From assembly GCA_963728395.1 (NCBI GenBank), contig CAVSJJ010000006.1, positions 1 through 64,000 on the forward strand: a stretch of 64,000 nucleotides of DNA. The letters are read 5' to 3'. This stretch comes from CAVSJJ01 sp963728395. GTDB lineage: Bacteria; Actinomycetota; Actinomycetes; Actinomycetales; Dermatophilaceae. The number at the start of each line of letters is the position of its first letter. The stretch's first letter is position 1. A program made the position numbers and the translations under genes. Below are positions 42,912-50,558 of the stretch, in pieces. The notes below the pieces were generated by a model, which was given only the letters and a program-made list of their open reading frames with translations, did not search any database and was not told the DNA's origin.

Positions 42912-42936
42912 CGTCCCGAGGCCGGCCCGGCGACGA

Positions 42937-43026
42937 GGACACCCCGCGTACCTGGAAGAGCTCACCTGCCCTTGCTGCATTCCTGCCCTGGGGGGGTTCA
43001 GTGAGGTACCACCACGCGGGGTGCCG
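42937..43026 (-). ncRNA. ffs: Signal recognition particle RNA (4.5S type)
   Basis: On the minus strand a hairpin closes with ACCCCGCGT/ACGCGGGGT arms. The conserved SRP asymmetric loop is GGGCAGGAATGCAGCAAGGG, matching the CAGG..GGAA.G.AGCA pattern that binds Ffh. The apex, length of about 90 nt and location near dnaX are usual for actinobacterial small SRP RNA. The exact ends are approximate. Confidence 0.88.
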
Positions 43027-43093
43027 TCTCGAAGTGTAGGGGCCGCCACCGGCACCGGGGAAATCCGCGTCGGCCGGACCTGCCCCCGAGCGT

Positions 43094-43121
43094 CCCTCGA
43101 TGAGGGGCCTCTCATCGAGGG
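43094..43121 (+). terminator. Hairpin after the ABC membrane gene / before secreted-protein gene
   Basis: Arms 43094-43104 and 43111-43121 (11 bp, perfect, CCCTCGATGAG) with a 6-nt loop; a partial third copy (CCCCTCATCGGGG) follows at 43130. It lies 96 bp before the next ATG, so it could also be a 5' leader structure. Confidence 0.5.
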
Positions 43122-43216
43122 CTCCTTCGCCCCTCATCGGGGCCGGGTTGGCTAGGAGCCAGGAAGAGAACATCCATCCGGGGCTCGCGCACCGGAACGA
43201 CCAGGAAGGACCAGCC

Positions 43217-43717
43217 ATGCGACTCGTCAAGCCCGCCGTCGGCCTCATCGCCGTCGGAACCCTCGGCCTCGGCGCGGCCGGCGCGGCCGCGGCCGGACAC
43301 CACGGGTCCGCCCCCCAGCCGACGCCCACCTGCACCACCCCGATCGGCGACCAGGACCCGGACCGGCTGAGGGACCGGCTGCACGACGCGGCCGCGACGA
43401 CGCCGGACCGGGACCGCGACCGCGACCGCGACCGCGACTGCCTCTCGCCGACGAGCACGGCGCCGGTGACGAGTGACCCGGCACTGGTGCGCGAGCGGAC
43501 CAGGACCGCGTCCGGGCGGGCGGCGCCGGCCGAGCCGGCGGCCACGGTGCGCACCCAGGAGCGCACCCAGACCAGGACCGAGGCCTCGACCGGGCCGGAT
43601 CGGTCCGGCACGACGGACCGGGCCCGGACCCAGGACCGCGACCGGGACGGGGAGTGCGACGGCACCTCGGCCGGCGGCGGCTCCCAGAACGGTGACGACC
43701 ACGGTTACGGACACTGA
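43217..43717 (+). CDS. Secreted low-complexity protein rich in Arg-Asp repeats
   Basis: 166 residues. The signal peptide is MRLVKPAVGLIAVGTLGLGA followed by AGAAAAG, cleavage near residue 26. The mature part is hydrophilic, with a DRDRDRDRDRD run (about 60-70) and more RTQ/ERT/DRD motifs, two Cys far apart and a C-terminal GDDHGYGH. No recognised domain. The alternating charge suggests a disordered or polyelectrolyte-binding exported protein. AGGAAGGA precedes the ATG. Confidence 0.75.
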   Translation: MRLVKPAVGLIAVGTLGLGAAGAAAAGHHGSAPQPTPTCTTPIGDQDPDRLRDRLHDAAATTPDRDRDRDRDRDCLSPTSTAPVTSDPALVRERTRTASGRAAPAEPAATVRTQERTQTRTEASTGPDRSGTTDRARTQDRDRDGECDGTSAGGGSQNGDDHGYGH

Positions 43718-44051
43718 GGCACCCCCGAGTCCGCGGCCGTGAACCCGCTCGTGACGTGAGGGTGCGGTGCCCGGGCCTGCCGGAGGCACCCGAACCGGAG
43801 GCACCCGAACCGGAGGCACCCGAACCGGAGGCACCCGAACCCGACACGATGACGTCAGCCCCCTCCCCCATCGTGTCACCGCGAGCAGCCGGGGGGCTCG
43901 TCGGCTCCGAAGCCGGCGGGCCCCCCGGTCCCATGTGCCCGGCTCCGCGCCGAAAAGCGTGAGGCGCGCGACATCCCGCGCTGATTGTCCCCGCCCGCCG
44001 ACCTTCCTATCGTCGAGAGCGAGGGTCGCGGACCTCACGAGAGGAGCCCGT
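43718..44051. other. 334-bp intergenic stretch with a 15-bp tandem repeat
   Basis: Four exact copies of CGGAGGCACCCGAAC occupy 43781-43840. No supported gene: a short plus-strand frame across the repeats (EAPEP units) has no ribosome site. The rest holds the promoter region for the gene at 44052, which has GAGGAG before its start. Confidence 0.7.
43781..43840. repeat. Tandem repeat, 4 x 15 bp
   Basis: Unit CGGAGGCACCCGAAC, four exact copies in a row, then one broken copy. Intergenic and free of mismatches, so probably recent and variable in copy number. Confidence 0.92.
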
Positions 44052-44447
44052 ATGCCGCGTCTGCCGGTGCTGTGGGCCTCCGGGGCGCTGCTCGGCGTCG
44101 CGGCGGTCCTCGGTGGCGCCGGCCTCCTCGCGCGACAGGGGCCCGCCCTGCCGCCCCAGCCGGCGATCACCATCGGCCTGCCGAGCGGCACCGCGACCCC
44201 GGCCACGCCCGGCCCCAGCACCTCGACACCCGCCGGGGTCGCCACCGCGTCGGCGAACCCGGCTCCGACCTCGCCGGGCGGACCGGCGAGCACCGCGCCG
44301 CCACCGGCCGCCACCGCGACGAGCGGGCCGACCCCGGCGACGCCCGCCGTCCCCGGGCAGCACCACGGGACGTCCTGGGCCGCCGATCCCGACGAGGGCG
44401 GCCACGGCACCCGGGTCGCCGTGCCAGCGCCGTCGCACGCCGGCTGA
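44052..44447 (+). CDS. Exported Thr/Pro/Ala-rich small protein
   Basis: 131 residues. An N-terminal hydrophobic helix (LPVLWASGALLGVAAVLGGA, about 4-23) acts as signal or anchor. Then about 70 residues are almost only Pro, Thr, Ala, Ser, Gly (TATPATPGPSTSTPAG), as in glycosylated linkers, ending HHGTSWAADPDEGGHGTRVAV. No domain recognised. It is convergent with, and only 33 bp from, the two-component regulator gene. Confidence 0.65.
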   Translation: MPRLPVLWASGALLGVAAVLGGAGLLARQGPALPPQPAITIGLPSGTATPATPGPSTSTPAGVATASANPAPTSPGGPASTAPPPAATATSGPTPATPAVPGQHHGTSWAADPDEGGHGTRVAVPAPSHAG

Positions 44448-44479
44448 CGTCCCCCGACGGCGAACGGGCGGGGCACCGG

Positions 44480-45136
44480 TCAGACGAGCCGGTAGCCGAT
44501 CCCCCGGACGGTCTGGATCCGCTCGGCGCCCAGCTTCCCGCGCAGGTAGCGGACATACACGTCGACGACGTTCGAGCCGGGATCGAAGTCGTAGCCCCAG
44601 ACCAGGTCGAGGAGCTGTTCGCGGCTGAGCACCTGGGCCGGGTGACGCAGGAAGGTCTCGGCCAGCGCGAACTCCCGGGCCGACAGGTCGACCGACCGGC
44701 CGTCGACGGCGGCCCGGCGGGACGCGAGGTCGAGGACGAGGTCGCCGCGGCGCAGCACCGTCGCCGCCTCGACTGCCGTCGGCCGCAGGCGGAGGCGGAC
44801 CCGGGCGAGGAGCTCGGCGAAGCTGAAGGGCTTGGCCATGTAGTCGTCCGCGCCGCCCTCGAGACCGGCCACCGTGTCCCTGGCCGAGCTGCGCGCGGTG
44901 AGGACGATGACGGGCACGGCGCTGCCCTGGCCCCGGACCCGCCGGAGCACCTCGAAGCCGTCGATGTCCGGCAGGCCGACATCGAGGACGACGAGGTCGG
45001 CCGTGCCGGCCAGCACGAGCTCGATGGCCCGCTCCCCCGACGTGACGACCTCGCAGGCGTAGCCCGCCGCACCGAGGCCCTTGGCGACGAAGTCGGCGAT
45101 CCGGGCCTCGTCCTCGACGATGAGCACCCGGGTCAC
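44480..45136 (-). CDS. OmpR-family response regulator
   Basis: 218 residues. Receiver: VLIVEDEARIADF, phosphoacceptor Asp in LVVLDVGLPDIDGF (about 51) and Lys in YMAKPFSFAEL (about 101). Winged-helix C-terminus: SAREFALAETFLRHPAQVLS, then VVDVYVRYLRGKLG and VRGIGYRLV. GTG start overlaps the histidine kinase stop by 4 bp, so kinase and regulator are co-translated. Target unknown; the two exported-protein genes next door are candidates. Confidence 0.93.
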   Translation of the reverse strand: MTRVLIVEDEARIADFVAKGLGAAGYACEVVTSGERAIELVLAGTADLVVLDVGLPDIDGFEVLRRVRGQGSAVPVIVLTARSSARDTVAGLEGGADDYMAKPFSFAELLARVRLRLRPTAVEAATVLRRGDLVLDLASRRAAVDGRSVDLSAREFALAETFLRHPAQVLSREQLLDLVWGYDFDPGSNVVDVYVRYLRGKLGAERIQTVRGIGYRLV

Positions 45137-46662
45137 GGCCGACCCACCGTCTCGGCCCGCGCGGCGTCGGTGGGCCCGACCGCGCCGGCGGCACCGGCGT
45201 CGCCGGGGGCGGGCGGTGCGGGGGTCACCAGCGGCAGGTCCAGAGCGACGAGTGCGCCCTCGCCGGGCCGGGGGTCGATGTCGACCCGCCCGCCGTGGGC
45301 GCGGGCGATCTCGTCGACGATGGCCAGACCGAGGCCGCTGCCGTCGGGGCCGGCCCGCGCCGCGCCGCCCCGCCCGAACCGGCGCAGCACCTCCTCGTGC
45401 TCCTCCACCGCGATCCCGACACCCTCGTCGCGCACCCAGAGCCGGAGCCGACCCATCGAGGCCCGGCTCCCGAAGCCGACCCGGCTGCCCGGGGGCGAGT
45501 AGCGCACGGCGTTCGCCGCGAGCTGGAGCCACGCCTGGGCGACCCGCTGGGCATCGAGGACGCACTCGACGTCCGCGAGCTCCTCGAGGACCCAGCGGTG
45601 TGCGCCGAGGACGCGTGCCTTCTCGAAGGTCTCGTCGGTGAGCCGGCCGACGTCGACCGGCCGCGGGGCGACGAGGTCGCCGCGCTCGGCCCGGGCGAGG
45701 AGGAGCAGGTCGTCGACGAGCCGGGACATCCGCGAGACCTCCTCGAGGGCGAGGGCCCGCGTCGCACCCACGTCGGCGGGCTCGGCCGGGTCGAGCAGCT
45801 CGAGATGGCCGCGGATGACGGTCAGCGGGGTACGCAGCTCGTGCCCGACGTCGTCGAGCAGCCGCCGCTGCCCGCCCACGGCCTCCTCGATCCGGTCGAG
45901 CATCCCGTTGACCGTGCGGGTGAGTGCGGACAGGTCGTCACGCCCCCGGACCGGGATGCGGGCCGCGAGGTCGGTCTCGCCGATCGTCTCGGCCGTGCGG
46001 CGGACCCAGGTGATCGGCTCGAGCAGCCGGGCCATGACGAGCCAGGCCACCGCGCCGACGAGGGCGAGCACGAGCAGGCCGAGCGCGGCATACGTCCGGT
46101 ACGTCTCGTCGAGGAGCCGGCGCTCGACGCCGAGGTCGACGACGCGGACGAGTGCTCCGGAGCCGGCCGCGCTCGAGGCGTGCACGGGGACGACGACGTA
46201 GGCCCAGTCGCGCCCGTCCGCATTGAGGAAGCCCTGGGTGACGGTGTCCCGCCCGGCGAGCGGAAGGACGGTGGCGAGCAGGCCCGGGCTGTCCTCGGGC
46301 CGGACCCGGACACCGTCCGGGGCGAGCCACTCCACGCGCCCGTCGACGATGGCGAGCTGTCCACCCGAGGCGGGCAGGACGCGGCGCGAGAGCGCGACGC
46401 GGAGCAGGTCGCTCGCCGTGGCGAACGGGCGGCCGGTGTCCGGGTCGACGCCGTCCCCGGCCAGGGCGGCCAGCTCGCCGGCCTCGCGGCTCAGCTGCTC
46501 CACGACGGCCGCGTCGAGCCGGGACCGCTCGAGCAGGTATGCCGTGCCCCCGGTGAGGGCGATGCCGAGGGCGGTGAGGGCGAGCACCGTCGCGAGAAGG
46601 CGGGTGCGGATCGTGGCCCCGCCCCCCTCGCCCGGCCTCGTGGGCCGGCCGCCGCGTGCCAT
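45133..46662 (-). CDS. Sensor histidine kinase
   Basis: 509 residues. Transmembrane helices at about 20-43 and 190-212 flank an extracytoplasmic sensor of about 145 residues. HAMP domain at about 213-265, H-box DVGHELRTPLTVIRGH (His about 274), N-box QLAANAVRYSPPGS, G1 DEGVGI, G2 GSGLGLAIVDEIA, then an Ala/Pro-rich tail. Complete kinase for the OmpR-type regulator downstream. ATG 46662 has little ribosome-site support; the start could be slightly downstream. Confidence 0.93.
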   Translation of the reverse strand: MARGGRPTRPGEGGGATIRTRLLATVLALTALGIALTGGTAYLLERSRLDAAVVEQLSREAGELAALAGDGVDPDTGRPFATASDLLRVALSRRVLPASGGQLAIVDGRVEWLAPDGVRVRPEDSPGLLATVLPLAGRDTVTQGFLNADGRDWAYVVVPVHASSAAGSGALVRVVDLGVERRLLDETYRTYAALGLLVLALVGAVAWLVMARLLEPITWVRRTAETIGETDLAARIPVRGRDDLSALTRTVNGMLDRIEEAVGGQRRLLDDVGHELRTPLTVIRGHLELLDPAEPADVGATRALALEEVSRMSRLVDDLLLLARAERGDLVAPRPVDVGRLTDETFEKARVLGAHRWVLEELADVECVLDAQRVAQAWLQLAANAVRYSPPGSRVGFGSRASMGRLRLWVRDEGVGIAVEEHEEVLRRFGRGGAARAGPDGSGLGLAIVDEIARAHGGRVDIDPRPGEGALVALDLPLVTPAPPAPGDAGAAGAVGPTDAARAETVGRP

Positions 46663-46755
46663 GCGGTCAGTGTCCTCTCGCGACGCCCCCGCCGGTATCG
46701 CTCATCTCGCGTGCGCGCCGTGGTTCTCGCCACACCGGCCCGGGCCCCCGTCCGC

Positions 46756-48126
46756 TCAGCAGGAGCAGCGAGCCGGCCGGTGGGTGATGACCCGGGTCTC
46801 GTCCTCGAGGTGGGCGCACACCGACGTCTCGCGGGGGTGGATGAGGCTGCACCGCTGGCCCTGGAGGCGCAGTGAGGTGACGATGGCCGAGAAGAGCGAG
46901 ACGTCGACCACCTCACCGATGGCGAAGAGCGACCGGGTCTCGGCGATGACGTCACCCTCGCCCGCCCGCAGCACCATCCGGGCGGTCGGCGCAGTCGCGA
47001 GCGCCGAGATGACGACCTCGATGTTGTCGAGGTCGTCGGAGCCCATGGCCGCGAGGGCCCTGGCCCGGGCGAGCGAGACGCGCCGGTGCACCGACCGGTC
47101 CTGGGCGTGGCCGATGAGGACGGGGACGCCGCCGTCCCGGGCGAGACGGACGTTCGGCGCGTCCGGCGAGCGTTCGATGCCGACGACGGGGATGCCGGCG
47201 TCGCGCAGCGCGAAGGCGACGCGGAGGCCGACCTGGCCCAGCCCGGCGACGACGACGTGGCCACGCCGGGGCAGGGTGCGCCGGCCGACGAGCCCGACGG
47301 TCCGTGCGGAGGCGAGCCAGTCGACCAGGCCCGCGGTGAACAGCGCGGTGAAGACGACGGCGAGGAGCATGAGGACCGACGCGACGACGAGGTACCACTG
47401 CGGCGTGTGCGCGCCGGCCGCGGCCGGGCCGACCGTCGCGAGGACGCGGGCGGCGGCGAAGAGGGTGTCGACGGCGCTGTCGTGGAGCAGGGTGATCCCG
47501 ATGAGCCAGTCGAGGACGAGGATCGCCCCGAGGCCACCGGCACCGGCGAGCATCATCCGCGCGGTCGAGTCCCCCAGGCCGACCCGCGGCAGCCGACGGG
47601 CCCGGCGCAGCCGGGAGGGGTGCCCCCACGTCTCGGTCCGCAGCCGGCCCGGCGCGAGCTGTCGGTGGACGATCGTGCCGTCGCGGCCGGGACGCACCGA
47701 GACCAGGTCCTCGCCGAGGCAGCGGGCGACGATGGTCGGCGCCGCCACGTCGGCGGGCGAGTGGATGACGCAGTTCGGCACGTTGTGCGCGAGCTGACGC
47801 GCGACGGTTCGGTCGAAGACCGTCGCGGTGAGGCTCACCCCGGGCCGCAGGTGCTCGGCCAGGAGGACGTAGCGAAGGGCGTTGACGTCGCGACGGACGA
47901 GGACGGCAACCCCGCCCACGTCGGCCGTCATCGCCTCGGACAGCTCGACCTCGGACGGCGCGAGCAGATGGGTCACCCGCAGGCCTGCCTGCGCAAGCAG
48001 GGTGCAGGTCAGCCGCGCGACCTCGAGGTCGCCGACGACGACGACCTGGCCGCCCCGCTCGACGCCCGGGCGCGGCTGAGGCCGGGCGGCCGTCGTCGGG
48101 GCGACGACGAGCGCCTCCTCGGCCAT
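46756..48126 (-). CDS. Membrane protein with two NAD-binding (TrkA-N/RCK) domains
   Basis: 456 residues. First Rossmann domain at about 25-150 (QVVVVGDLEVARLTCTLLAQ, lacking the full GxGxxG). Membrane part at about 190-300 with three or four hydrophobic segments, and a pore-like VGPAAAG. Second, canonical Rossmann domain VVVAGLGQVGLRVAFALRDA near 302. The C-terminus ends PARCSC. The layout (RCK-membrane-RCK) is like ligand-gated K+ channel or CASTOR-type proteins, though no TVGYG filter is present. Start ATG 48126 with GGGAGGG; a CsoR-like palindrome lies 20 bp upstream. Confidence 0.78.
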   Translation of the reverse strand: MAEEALVVAPTTAARPQPRPGVERGGQVVVVGDLEVARLTCTLLAQAGLRVTHLLAPSEVELSEAMTADVGGVAVLVRRDVNALRYVLLAEHLRPGVSLTATVFDRTVARQLAHNVPNCVIHSPADVAAPTIVARCLGEDLVSVRPGRDGTIVHRQLAPGRLRTETWGHPSRLRRARRLPRVGLGDSTARMMLAGAGGLGAILVLDWLIGITLLHDSAVDTLFAAARVLATVGPAAAGAHTPQWYLVVASVLMLLAVVFTALFTAGLVDWLASARTVGLVGRRTLPRRGHVVVAGLGQVGLRVAFALRDAGIPVVGIERSPDAPNVRLARDGGVPVLIGHAQDRSVHRRVSLARARALAAMGSDDLDNIEVVISALATAPTARMVLRAGEGDVIAETRSLFAIGEVVDVSLFSAIVTSLRLQGQRCSLIHPRETSVCAHLEDETRVITHRPARCSC

Positions 48127-48145
48127 GTACCCTCCCGTGTCCTGT

Positions 48146-48161
48146 ATACCCCGTAGGGTAT
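48146..48161. promoter_or_regulatory. CsoR-like palindrome ATACCC-CGTA-GGGTAT
   Basis: Perfect 6-bp arms and a 4-bp centre, 20 bp before the start of the two-RCK membrane protein. Same half-sites as the element at 36174-36190 before copZ, with a spacer of 4 instead of 5. It overlaps a GTATGCCG octamer. Confidence 0.5.
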
Positions 48162-48233
48162 GCCGACCGCGGCGACCGCGTCGAGGCTCGCCGGATTTCG
48201 GACGCACCGGCGGCTCGGGTACCCTCCTGCGTT

Positions 48234-48323
48234 GGAGGATTCGCATAGTGGCCTAGTGCGCACGATTGGAAATCGTGTTGGGGATGAAACCCCTCGCGGG
48301 TTCAAATCCCGCATCCTCCGCCA
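48234..48323 (+). tRNA. tRNA-Ser (anticodon GGA)
   Basis: Acceptor GGAGGAT (48234-48240) pairs with ATCCTCC (48313-48319), followed by discriminator G and encoded CCA (48321-48323). Anticodon stem ACGATTGGAAATCGT has loop TTGGAAA, so anticodon GGA (reads UCC/UCU). A long variable arm and the T-loop GTTCAAATC mark it as a type II serine tRNA. Confidence 0.96.
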
Positions 48324-48490
48324 CCCGAGAGAGCCCCGCGACAGCGGGGCTGTTCTCTTCGGCGAGCCGCGCGGTCGTACGCTGGGGTCGGCCGGGTCCC
48401 CCGACCTCGCAGCGCTCGGCGGACCCACCGCCTCCCGGTGAGGCGAGGTCGCGTCCGGGTCCCGGCATCGACGCAAACCCAGGAGGCCAG

Positions 48491-48862
48491 ATGAGCCACG
48501 GCAAAGAGGTGCTGGACGGACTGCGCGAGCCGGCGGCCGCGCTGCGGCAACACATCCCCGACGTCTATGCCGGCTTCGCCCAGACGCACAAGGCGGCCCT
48601 GTCCGACGGCTACCTCGACGGGAAGACCAAGGAGCTGATCGCCCTCGGCATCGCCGTGAGCCAGCAATGCGACGGCTGCATCGCCTCCCATGCCCGGGGG
48701 GCGGCGTTCAAGGGCGCCACGCTCGAGGAGGCGGCCGAGGCGATCGGCGTGTCGATCCTCATGAGCGGCGGCCCGGCCACCGTCTACGGCCCACGGGCGT
48801 ATGCCGCGTTCCAGGAGTTCCACGAGAAGGCCCAGCAGCGCAGCCAACCCGGCCAGGGCTGA
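48491..48862 (+). CDS. AhpD/carboxymuconolactone-decarboxylase-like protein
   Basis: 123 residues. The redox motif CDGCIASH (Cys60, Cys63, His67) is that of the AhpD-like CMD family; helix KTKELIALGIAVSQQ precedes it and AAEAIGVSILMSGGPA follows. Such proteins are small oligomeric peroxidase or disulfide reductases. The ATG at 48491 has a perfect AGGAGG 5 nt upstream. No partner peroxiredoxin is nearby. Confidence 0.9.
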   Translation: MSHGKEVLDGLREPAAALRQHIPDVYAGFAQTHKAALSDGYLDGKTKELIALGIAVSQQCDGCIASHARGAAFKGATLEEAAEAIGVSILMSGGPATVYGPRAYAAFQEFHEKAQQRSQPGQG

Positions 48863-49018
48863 TCCCGCTCCGGCCCCCGGGCCGCGGCGAGAGGGGTGCG
48901 GGGTCGCTTGCCGGATCGGATGTGATCGGGCTCATTCCCCGGATCCGGTCTTCGTGACACAGTGGGCCGGGTTACCCTTTCGACGCGGATCAGTGCACCC
49001 ATCTCCCAGGGAGAACTC

Positions 49019-50431
49019 ATGTCCCGGCGCCTGCGCCTCTCCTCCGCCCTCGTCGCCGCGACCATCGCGGTCGCCGGAGGCGCCTCGATCGCGACCGCCG
49101 CACCGACGGCCATGGTCCCGACGGCGACGGTCACGACCGAGACCTCGGCCGGGGGGTACACCTCGCTCCCGCCCCAGCGCATTCTCGACACGAGGTACGG
49201 GACCGGCTCCACCAAGGCCCCGATCGGCTCGCGGAAGTCGATCACCCTGCAGGTCACCGGTGAGGGCGGTCTGCCGTCGTCCGGGGTGCTGGCTGTGGTG
49301 ATGAACATCACGGTCGTGCGGCCCACCTCGCCCTCGGGCTACCTCACCGTCTGGCCGTACGGCCAGTCCCGCCCCGTCGTCTCGAGCATCAACTGGACCG
49401 AGCGTGGCTGGACCGGAGCCAACCTCGTGACCGTCCCCGTCGGCACCGGCGGCAAGGTCTCGATCTACAACAGCTGGGGCAACACCAACGTCGTCGCCGA
49501 CGTCATGGGGTACTACCGCACCTCGGGGGCCCCTGGCGCCTACGGCAACTACCTCTTCGTCGCCAACAAGGACACCGGCCTCCCCGAGCCGAAGCGGATC
49601 GTCGACACCCGCGTGGCGTCCTACCGCTACCCCGGCCCCCTCCTGCCCTACAGCTGGGCACCGATCTGCGTCGACTTCCAGGACGCCGCGGTCAACGCCC
49701 ACGTCACGGCGGTCGCCGTCAACATCACGGCGACGCGCGAGTTCGCCAACGGGTGGCTCTCCGCCTGGAACGGCGACGACACGAAGTGGCCCTCGACCTC
49801 GACGCTCAACTTCACCAAGGGCACGACGGTCGCCAACATGTCCATCGTCCCCACCCAGATCGCGACGGCCGACTTCGACACCAACTGCGCCGGCCTGCCC
49901 GCGTTCGGGGTCTACAACGGCAGCGCGGGAAACACCGACCTCGTCGTCGACATCGTCGGCGTCTACGACGACAACCACCTCGACGGGTACGAGCACTACC
50001 GGTTCCGGAAGATCAACCCGGTCCGGATCGTCGACAGCCGCAAGTCGCTCGGCTTCAGCACCCCGGGGGGCAACCAGACACGCACCGCGCGCGTCCCGAG
50101 CGGCTACCTCAACGCCGACACCGGGGGCATCGTCGCGAACCTCACCGGGGTCCGCCCCGACGCCGGAGCGGTCCTGACCGTCTGGCCGAACAACGGCGCC
50201 GCCCGGCCGCTGGTGAGCAACCTCAACCTCCGCAAGAACACCGTCCTCGCCAACATGATGATCACCGGGCTCGGCGCCGGCGCAGACTTCAACGTCTTCA
50301 ACCTCTCGGCCGGCCGCACCGACGTCCTCGTCGACCTTGCCGGCGCGTTCGACTACTACAACCTCGCCCCGCCGGCGGCAGCAGGCACCGCGACCAAGGC
50401 GTCGGTCACGCCGAAGGCGGTCGGCCCGTAA
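49019..50431 (+). CDS. Secreted protein with three RI(L/V)D(T/S)R repeats
   Basis: 470 residues. Signal peptide (MSRRLRLSSALVAATIAVAG, cleaved near ATAAP at about 28). Three repeats of about 140 residues each start with RILDTR (about 54), RIVDTR (about 194) and RIVDSR (about 336). Each runs through a VxxNxT strand, GYLTVWP-like or WLSAWNGD motif, an N-V-V/T-V segment and an ending D(L/V)xGxxxYY. This is a beta-rich, probably propeller- or solenoid-forming, extracellular protein of a family common in Micrococcales but uncharacterised. GGGAG precedes the ATG. Transcribed alone. Confidence 0.85.
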   Translation: MSRRLRLSSALVAATIAVAGGASIATAAPTAMVPTATVTTETSAGGYTSLPPQRILDTRYGTGSTKAPIGSRKSITLQVTGEGGLPSSGVLAVVMNITVVRPTSPSGYLTVWPYGQSRPVVSSINWTERGWTGANLVTVPVGTGGKVSIYNSWGNTNVVADVMGYYRTSGAPGAYGNYLFVANKDTGLPEPKRIVDTRVASYRYPGPLLPYSWAPICVDFQDAAVNAHVTAVAVNITATREFANGWLSAWNGDDTKWPSTSTLNFTKGTTVANMSIVPTQIATADFDTNCAGLPAFGVYNGSAGNTDLVVDIVGVYDDNHLDGYEHYRFRKINPVRIVDSRKSLGFSTPGGNQTRTARVPSGYLNADTGGIVANLTGVRPDAGAVLTVWPNNGAARPLVSNLNLRKNTVLANMMITGLGAGADFNVFNLSAGRTDVLVDLAGAFDYYNLAPPAAAGTATKASVTPKAVGP

Positions 50432-50558
50432 CCGGTCGCCCCGCGGCACCCGGGATGCCGCGGCGAGCCACACCGCTCGGCGCGGCATCCGACCGTTAGG
50501 GGACGCGGCCAGACCCGGGGCTGGCGGGCCCGCGGGTGCCTTCGCCACGATAAGGCGC

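Noticed and set aside
43781..43840. CRISPR or short gene from the 15-bp repeats
   Set aside because: No spacers. The frame across them has no ribosome site or homology.
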